In this document: positions 48,209-60,951 of the stretch, piece by piece
Layout of the letters: the number at the start of each line of letters is the position of its first letter
How positions within the stretch are numbered: the stretch's first letter is position 1
Assembly: GCF_051014685.1 (NCBI RefSeq)
Contig: NC_135060.1
Location: 9,424,001 to 9,488,000, forward strand
Direction of reading: 5' to 3'
From: Ptiloglossa arizonensis
Lineage: Eukaryota > Arthropoda > Insecta > Hymenoptera > Colletidae
Length of the DNA stretch: 64,000 nt
Translations under genes and position numbers: made by a program
Notes under the pieces: generated by a model
Told to the model about the DNA's origin: nothing
Seen by the model: only the letters and a program-made list of their open reading frames with translations
Databases searched by the model: none

Positions 48209-49644
48209 TATTGCGTATAAATATATATTGTCGGTGGATTTTCGACGAAGTAAGTCGTAGTTGAAGGACCTTTTACGAGGAAAATAACCCACCTTTCTTT
48301 TATTACGCGCCTTGCGTCGGTTACAATTTATTATTTTATTTCGAAACTTCTTTTCGATCACGCGTACGTACTCGTCATCGTCGAATGATCGAAACGTCTT
48401 TAAAGTTTCCTCCGAGTCGAACGTTGGTAAACGAATCGCTCTCGATGCATCCTTGATCGTCGATAAATTAACGAAAGCGTGATTAAGATTAACGTCGTGG
48501 GGAGTGTCTCTCGATCGAAACAATTACAATCGATCGAGACAGGACGGACTCGATTTAGACACGTCTTCTATGCTCGGACTCTTCCGGCTTTTTCGTCCTT
48601 TTGCCAGTATCGTAATTACCTTCGTCGTGGATCTAAGAACGTATCATCGATCAACGTTGGACAAATTTACCAAATTTTCCAATCTATGACGTTCTCGTTC
48701 GATCGTTCTTCCAACGCCAATCGTAACCACCTTAATACAACATCGAATACAAATATTCAACGACCAAGTAACAAAAGATCGCGTTTCCGCGTATTCTCGT
48801 TGTCCGTTCGACGACCAGCCACTGTCCGTCTCCGTTTATCGACGCACAGTTTCGGAACGTTGGTAGAACGCGATAAATCGTTAACGCGTACCACGATATT
48901 GATGAATCCCGTTAATCGCGGGGATAAACGTCGAAATTGCAACACCGGGCGTAACCCACTCACCGTGATCGCTCGTGTTCGAAATTGGGCGACAATAACG
49001 GGTGTTAAAATTCGCGGTAACGTTTCCGCGGCCGGAACGTACGACGTTGGCCGGATACGCGTCCTTCGAGGGGCGTTACACCGGATCCCCGTAACCACAG
49101 CTCGTCCGGTAATCCTGTTCACGAGCTCGAAATCCTTCGTCCTGGCGCGCTATTGGCCGAGATCGCGGTCATTTCCACGGCTGGCGCGGCGAACATCACG
49201 TTCGAGAAGAAGATTCTCTCGCGTTCGCCTTATCGGGAGCCATTCCCCCCTGAGCGAAACCGCTGCGCGATTACACCGTCCCGATTCCAATTTCTCTCTT
49301 TCGATTCTGTAAAGAACAAACACATCGGGATTCGTGGCTCGCTGCACGCCCCAATTTCGATGCAATCGATCTTTGCTCCGCGCACCCGGCCGGATTCCTT
49401 CTTGACGCGGTTACAAAACAACCGCGATCCCGTTGAACGATCGTGACGTTTCATCTTGCGGCTGGCATTCCCGTCGGAGATGGAGAAAGTACGTTTCTTC
49501 GTTCGCGAAACGACCAGCCGCGTTTTCGAGACAGCGGCAGTCTTTTAAACGATCGTGCCGGCCACCAGGATGTTACGGTAATTCTCTGGGAAGCTGAATC
49601 ACACTTTTTCACGCGCGGTAGTTTTAACCGAGCCGAGAAAATTC
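48209..49644. other. Unique sequence with a long frame of doubtful coding value
   Basis: The longest non-transposon frame of the window (48479-49312, 277 codons, beginning at GTG, with no ATG until 48689) is Arg/Ser/Thr-rich, and the opposite strand is also open for 121 codons. No domain or splice context was recognised, so it is not called as a gene. Confidence 0.35.
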
Positions 49645-50145
49645 GGTTGGAATGAATGCAACAACGATCTTAAGGGTGCCAGATGTCGATGTCGGTTTTA
49701 AGGACTGACTTCGTATTGGCACGGAAGGGTTGTCCGCCGCGCGGTCAACGGTTTGGACATTGACTTTTGGTTTTTCTTTTTAGTCGAGTTCCAAGTTGAG
49801 AATCATGAAGATCACACGACACTGTCGTCGTTCGCATCAAGACATAGCATTGTATACGCGTTTGTTCGGACTTTGTATTCTTATATGTACAATAACTATA
49901 CTACTAGATACGCGAGATCCCTGTATATCATAATAAACTATTTTTCTTTTGGATTTTTTCTGTTCAATTCCAAGTCGAGAGTCACGAAGACCACACGACA
50001 CTGTCGTCGTTCACGTCACGACATATCACTGCATACGAATTTCTTCGGACTTTATATTTTTATATATACAATAACTATACTACTAGATACGCGAGATCCC
50101 TGCATATTATAATAAACTAGATATTGTAATCTGAACTTTACAACA
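49645..50145 (+). mobile_element. Diverged copia-family solo LTR with internal duplication
   Basis: It starts GGTTGGAATGAATGCAACAACGATC and ends AATCTGAACTTTACAACA, matching both ends of the LTRs at 30756 and 33132, but is 501 bp long. The extra length comes from a tandem duplication: two units of about 175 bp (about 49769-49943 and 49944-50118), each carrying CACACGACACTGTCGTCGTTC and ACTATACTACTAGATACGCG. The left terminal T is changed to G and no target duplication is evident. This is an old solo LTR of a related subfamily. Confidence 0.88.
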
Positions 50146-50218
50146 CTTTTAATCTTTAGCGCTCTGCTACGATCTGCATCCGTTCGAAGACCTCAAATCC
50201 CTAGAGTCGACTTCAATG

Positions 50219-50352
50219 TATTGGGTTGTTCGGAAAGTCATTTAATTTTTTTGTAGAAAATGAAACACAATTTTTTTAGAGTGTACAAACGTTTCATTAA
50301 ATTATATATTCTCCACTTTGGAAAACGTAATGACTTCCCGAACAACCTAATA
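50219..50352 (+). mobile_element. Mariner-type MITE, copy 9
   Basis: A full-length copy 73 bp downstream of the solo LTR, TATTGGGTTGTTCGGAAAGTC to AATGACTTCCCGAACAACCTAATA, bounded by TA. The interior has GAAACACAATTTTTTTAGAG and CATTAAATTATATATTCTCC. Confidence 0.82.
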
Positions 50353-53300
50353 CGTCCGTACGAAGATCTGTGGACACGCGAAACAGATTTCTTCGATTGG
50401 TTAAAATTGCGAATAGTCGATCGAAGAGGTTACCATACGCGAAACGAACGATTGGCGGTCGCGTGGCAAACGGTAATATTCTCGGAGAATTTCGAACCGA
50501 ACCGTTCGATTCACGAACGATTTCAATTATCGTCGAGGAGAATTCTGTCCACGAGCTGAAATCCGCGAAGGTTCTCGCACTTGGTCCTTCTAATTCGCTA
50601 AACTTGCGAAAAGTCGATCAAAAGAGAAGTTCCCGCACGCGAGAACGGAGACTCGTGGTCGGACAAAAGCGATAATCAACCGACTTGTGTTGGTCAAGCT
50701 GTTCTATTGTTAAACTCGTCGAACGAATTCGACGATCGTACGGGATGAATTACCCTTGAAGTTGGATTTAGCTGGCCGATCGTAACAAAAATTATTCGAA
50801 TGCTCGCATCGACGAACGAGTTGAAGAAGAACAGAGAACGGAGTAGAACTTTCCCTTAATTGGTCCCCGGCGGATGAAACGATGCCGATAATAATATTTG
50901 GAATTCTCGCGCGAGGCGAACTCGTCGCGAGGAAACCGATATCACGCGCTATTGACTTTCCCGGTCCCCCGGGGGGTGTGACGCAAGAAGTCGCGAGCTC
51001 CTTGCGAAAAGCGTGGAAAGGACGGGGCAGAGTCACGTGTCCGGTGATTAGCTCGCGCGGCGAGATTAAAAATTAAAATGGTTCCCCGGACGATTGGAGC
51101 AAAGCGACGGTGAATCGATTTCCAGCCACCGTGGGTAAACGATCTCGGCTGACCGACGACGGTTCCTTTGCGAGAAAAAAAAAAAAAAAGAAAGAAAAGT
51201 GGAAACTGGACGTCGATGTTCTCGCGCGACCCGGCCCGATTATACGTTTCCCGATAAAGTCGTTCGTAAATCGGTTCGAGGGAGATGGCTCGTCGCCCGG
51301 GCGCAAATTCACCGTACCAAGTTTCGCGCGGAGCGTGTCGAAGGCTTTATGAAACCGCTACGCGAGGCGACAACGGCCGGTCGAGTACAAAACCGAAAGA
51401 AAGAAAGAAAGAAGAAAAAAAAAGAAAAAAAGAGCAACGAAAACCGATCGTCCTCCCCCGATTATACGGGCACCGTTTCATCGAGAGTATGGCGCCTCGA
51501 TCCATCTCTTCTCTTCAGACTCCGGGTACGCGTTCGTTGGTTACGTTCGCGCGAACAACGCGCGGCTGCAATCTGCGCGCGTGGATGCACCGTGGAATCC
51601 CTGCTGCGTTTCTTTTTTTCTTTTTTCTTTTTTTTTTTTTGCTCCTTCTCCTTCTTCCGTTACTTTTTTCCTCGTCTTTCGGCCGACGTCTAATACTTTT
51701 ATTATTATCCCGGGACGTCTATCGCGTCGATATGGAGGATGTATCGGCAGCTGCCGCCCGGGCACCACGTACACACGGTAACACGCTCGCACGCGTACAT
51801 AGACGGACGTGCGCGTTCACGGACTCGGTTAACGTTCGCCTTCCATGACGAAGAGAGTTTAATACGGACGGATGACCATAAAGCCCCGATTTGGTCGCGC
51901 TGGAGAGAGGTTGGTCGACGCAGAGGGAAACGGGCTAGTCGGTACGGGGTAGCGAGGGGTGCACCATCGGGGCCGGTCCAGGTGTCGATATAATCGAGAG
52001 GCTCGCTCGTCGTCAAAGTGTCCCCGGTGATTCTCCTGGGCGCGCGGGCGGCGGTAGCAGCAACAACGGGGACAGCGGCGACGCCGGCGACGGCTCTCGT
52101 TAACGCAAAAACGCGAGAGATGATGGATGGATGCTAAATTGCATTAATTAAATCCACCGTGACACCCTAGGCCGCCGGCAGCCTTGGTATCACTCGGCGG
52201 TAGCGTAGCACGGGCTCGCTTGTCTGTGATCGAGGCGTGAGCCGTTTAACGGGGGTGTGGGTCACTTTGATGATTACACCCCGTACAGACCGCTCTACCG
52301 TCCCTTTTCCTCTCGTCGGTTTCCCGTTCGTTCCTTCGCCGCCTTCGGAAGGGGGAGCGGCTCTTCGAAACCCGCGTAGAGGACGGAACAACCCTCTCCC
52401 AGTCAGGGAAAACCCCCGTTTCTCGATCAAGAGCCTCTACGGATGCGTCGAGAGACGTCTTAACTATCAAAGTCGTCCTCTCCCTCGCGCTAGGTAGGAT
52501 TAGGCCGCAATGCGATACGAGTCGCGAGGACTCTCCAAGATGGATACTACCGAGCCTTTTGTCGTTATCGAACGAGGACCTACTCGTCGATCGACGAGTA
52601 CCGAACCTTGGCACAATTTCGCGCGTCTCTATCGACTGGGTTCCCTTTGATCGTGATTCGTTTAGCGGTTCCCCGACGGGACCAGGGCCGAAACGTCCCC
52701 CGCCTCGTTCCACCGTATCGAAAAGTAATTTCCTTGCGGATCGATCGGTCGCGCGAATTCATTTTAGTCGCGGTTTTTAAATACTATCGTGACGCGTGGC
52801 CCGTTTCGACCACGAAACGACGCTGCTCGAAAACGGTCGATTTCGGTACAACGAAATCGACGAAGATGCGTTTTTTTTTTGCGAAAGATACGCGTACGCG
52901 ATTTCAACGTTAACCCTTTCGCTACGGAGGGCTCGAGACAAAATGCGATAGCTGTGAATGGACCGCGAGTTGTTGACACCGAGGTACGGTATGCTACGAA
53001 GTAAGTAGAAGTCGTTTCTCGTTCTCGAAATTTCCCAATGATATTTCTTATATTCGGTAATGTCGTTTTACTTTATAAAATATAAAACTTTGTAATCGTA
53101 ATTAATTTTTTTATATATTACATTATAATATGTAACGAAACTACTAAAGTATTTGAAACCAAACGCAATATTAATAATCGAGTTTGGTACGATAAAGTTC
53201 GAAGCATGGAACGTGTTACAATCTTCGCTGAAAATCTTTGAGTGAAAAAACCTCCATCCGTGTAACTCGCCTTTCTAACTTTATAATTCCACCCAGAAGT

Positions 53301-54634
53301 GGCATTTACTACAATAGCTTCGGTTGAAAAAAAAATAAAAACGAAACAATACATTTCGAGGACGCGATGGGTCGAAAAAGATTCGAGGTACGTGCCGGGG
53401 TTGGAAGCAGCCGGGCGTCGTTCCAAACCTACTTTTGGAATCTCCGCGGACACAATCCGAATTTCCATACACGGTCTATAATTTTCTCGAGCGAAACTCG
53501 AAAATCAGTTTCAATTGGTCGCCGGTTCCACGACTTTGAAGGTCCGTGAACCGTCGGATTCGAAACTACGGCAGAACCCGGTAGTTCGGAATCGGTGTCG
53601 AGGGAGGGAAACACGTTCCCGTATTTGCGATCGCGTTGTTGCGGCGGGAACGAGGGGAATTAAACGTGACGATTCTTTCGACGCGGCTTTTCGAAATTGG
53701 GTCCTTTTCTCTTTGACGTTTCCATTCGATCCGCGAGGCGAGGAGCGAAAACGCGCGCGCGATCTAAGTGGATTTCGGCGAAGAAGAGAACACACGAGTC
53801 GGTTCTCGGAGCTCGCGTGGCGAAGTGAGACATTATCCGGTGCCCGTGGCGAGGAATCGGCCCTGTTCCGACTCTTCGACCGCTGGAACGAGACGATGAG
53901 ATCCCGACGCTGTCGCGTACCATGTGTTTCGGATGAGAGATAAGTGAGGGTTACGTCGCGCGAATATTGGGTATAATTTAGTGGGCCGGAGTTTCGGCAA
54001 CGTTTTGCCAACGGAACGGAGAAAAAGTAGGGTGCTCGAGGATGGAGAGGGGAGGGAAGGGAAGAGAAGAAAGAGTCTCCCCGATTATTTCCAAGATGAA
54101 CGCGAATCCAACGGAGGAGAGGGTCGGAGCGATAAAAACCGAGGAACTCGGGTACGATCGAGTTGGCAATCGTGCGAGAGATTGGATAGAGAACTCGCGC
54201 GCACGAACCGAACCCGGAAACATCGAGGCGTGGATGTTAAAGAGCGATCGGTACGGTTATTTTGTCGCAATTAGAGCCTCTAACGACGATCTAACGATCA
54301 CCGTGGCCGGCGTACCTTCGACAATGGACGTGTGGAAAAGTGGCGCGAAAAGCGCGGTTAATATTTCATCCCCGCGACGCGCAACAACGTCCGGGGCGAT
54401 TAAAAGGGACGAAGAAATTGGGTCGGCGTAATTGCGCGAATTTTCGAGCGGGCCGTCCTTTTTCCACCGGCTCCGATGGCCGCCGCCCTGTTTGTTCAAT
54501 TACGCCGACAGATCTGTTCCGTCGCCTCGCCACCGGTAAATCATTCTCATTTTCATTGAAAAATATTACACGAGGGACGCGGCGGCGAAGTGAAATTAAA
54601 GCGCCGCGAAGGGACGCGCGAGCGCGCTCGCTCT
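50353..54634. other. Intron or intergenic sequence
   Basis: No supported gene. It contains A/G-rich tracts at 51174-51192 and 51395-51435, and a T-rich tract at 51607-51640. A TTAACCCTTTCGCTACGGAGGG string at 52910 resembles a piggyBac-type end but has no partner. The 52090-52180 segment has GCATTAATTAAATCC-type homeodomain motifs. Confidence 0.4.
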
Positions 54635-54670
54635 CTCGCCTCGCCTCGCCTCGCCTCGCTTCGCCTCGTC
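54635..54670. repeat. (CTCGC)n microsatellite
   Basis: Six to seven near-perfect CTCGC pentamers lie in a GC-rich context; overlapping frames are artefacts of the repeat. Confidence 0.85.
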
Positions 54671-57600
54671 GCGAAGGGGAAGAACGCGAGAATGGATTTT
54701 TAAAATAACCGGAAAAATTCGAGGCGGGCGGAAAACCGAACGAAAAATGAGAAGGAAAACTTGCTCTCTCTGTCTTTCTTTTTCTCTTGCGTCGCTAGCT
54801 ACTCTTTCGCTACCGAGATGGAGGATTTTGTTGATCTTCACCGTGACAAATGTTTTCGATTCGCACATGGTAAAAAGGGATCCGTCGATTCGCGCCTCGG
54901 GCGCGACGAAGCGCATCGAAGGCTTCAAAGGCACGCGGAGTACCTCCGCGGAATAAGAGGATAACGCGGAGTCGATTCGACGTCCTTGAATATTTAATAT
55001 CTCGCGAAAGCCTTCTCATCGCGAGATCGCGCGCTTTTTACGACGGGCCCAGACATTTGTCCCTATTGGGGCGGAACTAACGAAGGATCAAGTTGCGTCT
55101 GGAGTAACATCGAGAACGCACGACCGATCTCGTTCGCGATCTCGTCCTCCCGGTGCAAAAGAAATCGTTTAATGCCGTCGGATTTTATGGTCTCGCGGTT
55201 CTCAAAGAGTCGTAAAACGGGGAGAAGGATATGGAAATAACGTAAAAATATTTCCACAGAAAATACTGGTGCCCCCCCGAACAGCACCGACGAGATGTTT
55301 TATTTGAGCGCGATTATACGAATACGCGGTTAACTTTTCACTCATGCTCGCGCGAAAACTTGACGTTTTTAATCTTCCCCCGAGGTGAATTGAAATACAA
55401 ATAAAAGCCACGATTCCTTTCCGTCGATCCGCGTTGAAAATCGAAACGATTAAAACGTATTTGCGTATCGCGCTCCATTTAACGTTACTCGGCTGACTAT
55501 TCTTTAATACAACTTTATCGTATCAAAAATAGCGGAGATACCGATACGTACGAAGTATTACGTTTCGAGGCATAGATTCTACCAGCAAAATTTATTCCCG
55601 TTGATCTCCAACCGAACGGAAAACAATTATTCGTTTCCTGTTATCGTTGGAAAATTAGCGATTCGAAAAGACAGAAGGTATTTTTTATAGAAAAAGGGAA
55701 GAAATATTATTCTTCCGTTTCTTTCGTCGTAACATTACATTCTCTTCCGTGAATCCGACTAGTCGCTGTACATATTTTCTATCCACGACGACCTTCGTTC
55801 TCCAATTTGTACAAACATTCGTTCTAAACGCGTAGAAATTTTTTAATCGGATGTACGATTTTATTAACCACCGTTCCGCGAGTCGTACGTATACGAGACG
55901 TTTAATAGCGACTTAACTTTGCCAAAAGTTGTCGGTCCCTTCGCAATCGCGTGTTTCCGTCTCGCACGGGAGATCCATTCGGCCTTCGCCATTTCCATAA
56001 GTCAAAGCCTCTATGGGAACTTCGTGAAATTTAACCAGGCGCGGTGAAATTCACCAAGCCACCCCATCAACCGCGTCACGAAACACTGTCCGGCGATGAA
56101 TAGCCGCGAGACAGCCAGCGAACATAATAATACCTTCTTTCTTGTTCGAGCCCGAGCCGTCCTAAGAAGTTCCCAAGTTAGAATGCCGTTTCTCTCGGAT
56201 ACGTCATTCACATAAACATGACAGGGTGTATTATACGAGCTCTCGACGAGCAACGCTGCATCGCTCCTGTGCTCGAACGCTGCTTTCAAGCATTCGATTG
56301 CAACGTCTCGTCGAAACGACTGTTGGTAGTTACGCGCTCCTCGTGTTTTCGTCGCGATCGCGTTATAATTCCGAATGCATGTTCCGTGCGATCGACTTTA
56401 GACCATTCACGGAACGCACGACACGCACGTGGAACACGTTTCGGAACTTTTTGCAACGATTATTCCCGATGGTCGCTATTAACTCGTACGGGGCAATTTC
56501 ACGCGAAACGGAAAGGAATTTCATAACTTTTTCCACGAAATATTCCATCGAGATGAAATTTACCGACACCGATGGAAAAACGTATCCTTTGTACGAAACT
56601 CGATCGATTTCGCGCGAACTCGTGTATCTTTTCCGAAAGTTATCAAAATGTGAAATTCTTTTTTAGCACCAGTGGACTCGAATTAGATCCCGTTGATAGA
56701 ATTATTTTCCATCGTATCCTCTAATGATCTAACGAACACAGAACCGTTGATTCGTTCGTTAGAAATATTACGGTACGAGAAAACTTTGAAAATGTTCCAA
56801 TTGGAGCGAGTTTACCTTACATTAGGGTTTGGTTTTTCAATTTCTCTTCTTAATCTTCGATAAAGTGATCATACATAGAATAGATTCCGCGATTAAACGG
56901 GCCGGAAATTAATTGACCGTATGAACGAAAACAACGGAAATAGATTTTCTTCGTCGCGGGGAAAGTTAACGTTCTCGGGGTCTCTCGGTGGAATATTTTC
57001 CGTCGACGAAAACCTGTTTTTTCACACGCCGATAAAAGTATCCTTTTGTTCTTCGTATTTGTTCTAAAAACGGACAATTGTTTCTTTGTTATTTCGGGAA
57101 ACAGATTTCATTCGTATCGGTTATCGTTCTGTTGCCACGAGGTCGTCGATACGTGTACGATCGATCGTTCCTCGCCGATATTCGATTCCACAGCGCAATG
57201 CTCTTTACTGAAAACCCTCTGCACCGCCGTAATTCCGTGATCTAACCGAAACTTTGCGCTTTTCGCGAAAATAGTTGCCAATTTTCGGAGAGCCGCGTGG
57301 ACGCGATTTACGCGAGACGCTCGAGTCTGGCGGTGTCGTGCGCCGGTGATAGCTTATATCGTGATCCTTGCGAGCATTTCGGACGATTTACGCTTTTTCC
57401 AGCAATTTGCCGGTCTTTTCGGGGAGGCAAAGGTCTTGACGCTCGTAACCCGTCCGAGAGAACGAGTCGGTCCCGCGAGAAACGACAAAGGAAGTGCTGC
57501 CAGCTAGGAGGGGAGAAGCTCATGCAATTCTAAACTATTTCAATGAAATGGGATAGCGGCCGGTGGATTTGTTGGTCGCGGGAACCGACTGGCTCCTCGT

Positions 57601-59420
57601 TCGCGCAGAGAGAACCGAGAGAACCGAGTGAAACCGAGAAAGAGAGAGAGAAAGATAAGAAGAGAGAGTTAAGAAAAGCCACGTTCTCGTAAGGACTTGG
57701 TTGGTTCGTTCTTCCCCTTTGTTCTAAAATTCTTACGACTTCCCTTACGTCTTGCTAGTTCCTCTTCCTACCGGCGAACAACAAAGGAAGCGGTTTATAT
57801 CACCGCGGTGGTAATGGCGGTGCACTGACAGCGCCGGCAGAACGATATAAAATTGTCTCTTCTTTCGCGCCAAGTGCACCGAGGGGAACCTGGCGGGGAT
57901 ACTTTGTAGATATGCCTCGCGCAACTTTCTTTGCCCATCGGCTCAAGCTCCGTTCGACCAACTTGGAGGGTTTTTTTGCATTAGCATATCGACTTATTCA
58001 TACAATCCTCCTCGATTCGTGTTTCGCGGACGAACGGGGCGAGCAGCTCCTCGGGGCTGTACGGTGCACCGTCGATGATGATGCCCCGCGCTGATGGCGT
58101 GCCGCGCTTTTCGAAGGGGCTTTGAACTTCGCCTTCGACCCCTCCGGGGAATACGTTACGACGTGTTTCGATACATTGATTTCGTTAAAGTCGAGTGCCG
58201 ACTGCCGCGTCCTCGAAGCGGCTTCGATAATGCCATAACGCTCTCGACGCGGTGGAATACAGATTCGCCCGCCCGGACCGACGCTCGGAGGGAAAAAGAG
58301 AAAGCAAATGGAGGAACCGTCACGCTCCCGAAATCGAACGGGCGAAAAGTTCGTCGACGAATAAAACCAACCAGGACGCTTTGTATCGATTTTAACGCGA
58401 ACGAGATTCAACGAACGTTAATCCGTATCACCGACGACCGCGGTTTTGTCGCGCGTTCCTTTGCGCGTTCGAATTAACGCCATCCCGTTGAAAAATAATT
58501 TTTTATCCGCCCGGCTCGATGTATATCGATGGATTCTACGGGGTTATTATAAAATTCTATAGGGTCGTTCCGTCCCTTAATCGTATTTCGCCACTTTTGC
58601 GCGATATTTAAATTGAATTTACTCAACAGAGACGGTTTATATTTCATCGATTTTGTCGCGCAAATTCTGTATCGAAAGAGCACCGATTACGCTACCTTTG
58701 TGCAGTCAAAATACTGCACTCGTTTAAACATTCACCCGGCCGGAGTGGACTTTAAATTATAAATGGAAAACCACGTACGCGATGAGCCGGGAATACAAAC
58801 GCTCGACCAGTTTCTCGAACGCAGTCTTACGAGTTATCTCTGAATCGCAAAGAAAACAGTACTGCGATTCGAAGGCTCGAAGGTGCCGGAAGAAACGTTC
58901 GGAACCCAATTTGAAACATTTTTCGACGAAAAGATCAACGATTGGAACCTCGATGAAATAAGTAATACGAATAGTAAATTGACTCAAGTCTTATCGAAAG
59001 AAAAGTGAGAATCTCATCGAAAAGTGTATTTAACCTCGACGAGCGAAAAGAGTACACTGGTAATCCGAGAACAATATTCGCGTAAAATATTCTATTCGAA
59101 CGAAACCGAAAGATATTTAGTGTCGCGTAAAGCTACCGACCGTTATTTAAACGGATACGAAGGTGGAAAGAAACTTTCCGTTCGATGGAAAAAAATCCTT
59201 AATAGACGACGAATCGGAGGGGTGTTTTCATGGTAATTCGGAAAAGCACTCCATAATTCAAATCTTTGTTACGGAACTATCGCAAAGTCCAACTTCGAAC
59301 AGCCGTTCGGTCGGTGTCGCGTATTGGTCCCGCGTAGTAGAAAATTTTTCATACGAGCCATAAAAAGTGGCCCCGGGGGGAGAGACGCGAGAGTTAAGGG
59401 AAATATCAGGGGTGACGCTT
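54671..59420. other. Intron or intergenic sequence
   Basis: No supported gene. A purine-rich GAGAGAACCGAGA repeat stretch lies at 57608-57672. Open frames of up to 146 codons lack recognisable features. Confidence 0.4.
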
Positions 59421-59502
59421 CCACGGCCACCGTCACCGCCACCGCCACCGCCACTGCCGCCGCCACCGCCACCGCCGCCACCGCCGCCACCGCCGCCGCC
59501 GT
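59421..59502. repeat. (CCACCG)n microsatellite
   Basis: A tract of CCGCCA/CCACCG units about 80 bases long. It produces poly-Gly frames on the minus strand and poly-Pro or Ala/Thr frames on the plus strand, none accepted as genes. Confidence 0.92.
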
Positions 59503-60023
59503 GGAGGTTCGTTCGAGGCGATAGTCGACGAGTGACTCGGATTGGAAGGAACTGGCGCGGATCATAGACTCGCGAAGCACGAGCGGCCGTGGGCCGAGAG
59601 AAGCCGAGTCGGGCCGAGCTCGGCCGAGTACCGCTGAACGCGGCAATTCGCGAACGAGGGTACAGTCGTGCCGCGGCCTCCATAGAGGGAGGTTTGTACA
59701 GCTCGTGTCGCTCGTAGCGCTTTGGTAAAGCGTCGCGAGAGGAAACGCGTGCACACCAGTTCTTGTACGACCGATAAAACGGAACCATGCTGCGACGCTA
59801 ACCGCGATAGAATATCTCGATCGCGATGGTACCGGTTTAACCGAAAACTTGATTCGCAGCGTGGATCGAGATATCGCGGGGAGGCCGAGCAACAGATGCG
59901 ACGTCGCGCGACGCGCTCTTTATATTTAGTTGGCCACGATCTCGTCGCTCGAGTTCCCTCGGCCGCGCGCGTTACGCGTCGGTTCAACGATCGGTGTATA
60001 CGTATCTACGTAAGGCAGTGACG

Positions 60024-60061
60024 TAATATGACGCGAACGAAAGTGCACCGCGGACGTCAGT
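60024..60061 (+). promoter_or_regulatory. Candidate core promoter of the 60952 exon
   Basis: A TAATAT box at 60024-60029 lies about 31 bases upstream of the A in an arthropod-type initiator TCAGT (60057-60061). The surroundings are CpG-rich and followed by GA-rich leader sequence. Spacing fits a TATA/Inr pair, but such strings are frequent by chance and no transcript evidence is available. Confidence 0.2.
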
Positions 60062-60951
60062 GACATAGAGCCTCGCGCGTCGACGGCGATCGTTGAACGT
60101 ACGAACGTTTTGCCGCGGTAGAGACGAGAGAGAGCCTTGAACAGCGACCGGTGATTCGTCCGTTGTTCGCGTCCCGTGCGAGCCACGCTCGAACCTAGGA
60201 GAGAACGCCGCGGTTCGTTCCGTGTCTTCGACGCTCGTGTGCGAACGTGCCTCGACAGAGAGGAGAAAAACCGACGTGGAATCGTCGCGGGGATTGTGTT
60301 TCGTCGATATCGTTCGGTGCGCCGTATCCGGTCCTTGGTAGTCGACCCTCCCCGAAGGCTCTCTACCTGCGGAGGACTGTAAGGACACCGGGTACCGGTG
60401 GGTTTCGCCGTGCTGGAAAGAGAGACGAAGGAAGAATTCCTTTGTCCTCGAAGGCACAGCTCCGAAGGAGGTGGACGGCGAAGCATCCAGGAGAAGGGAG
60501 AGAAGGAAGCGCAGCACGCGGTCGAGTTTCTACCTCGTCGGTCGTGTGTATATACCTGGGCCCCGGCGATACAGAGAGAGAGAGAGAAGAGAGAGACGAA
60601 CGGTGTACGCTGGCAAGACGGACGGAGAGAAAACGAGGCTCGTAGCATCGGTGAACGTCCGTCAGCGCGTTGCCAACGGCAAAGGGCAACAACCACACCG
60701 TGAACACAGCACTGGGCGCGCTGTCGAGCCAAGGCCAGGTCGAGCGTCACGGAGCGCGTTTCACGCTTCCGAAACATCCTCGGTTGCTTGATCGCGGTCG
60801 GCCGAAATTTTCAACGCGATTCGAACGGGCGCCGCGACGTTATGCTCGGCGATTAACGTCGAACGAATCCTCCGTACCCGGTTGTTCGCTCGATTCAGCC
60901 GGTGGGCCGCGTGTGCGTTGTTGTTCGGTGAGTCGAGACTCGCGATCGAGG
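60062..60951 (+). other. Probable 5' untranslated leader or upstream sequence
   Basis: GC-rich sequence with GA tracts (60569-60597) and a long antisense frame that is a shadow. A consensus donor GG|GTGAGTCG-type site lies at 60928, just 24 bases before the ATG, and others such as CT|GTAAGG occur at 60379. The leader may therefore be spliced in some transcripts. Confidence 0.35.

Noticed and set aside
52910..52935. TTAACCCTTTCGCTACGGAGGG, possible piggyBac-type end
   Set aside because: No inverted partner with a TTAA duplication was found nearby.
57912..58094. 60-codon ATG frame
   Set aside because: Short, no signal or domain, and the opposite strand is also open.
59258..59892. Poly-Gly and poly-Ala/Val minus-strand frames of up to 207 codons
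   Set aside because: They are produced by the (CCACCG)n microsatellite and flanking CpG-rich sequence.
59926..60777. 283-codon minus-strand frame
   Set aside because: It lies antisense to the GC-rich leader of the 60952 exon and is Arg/Ser-rich. Frames are open on both strands, with no domain or signal.
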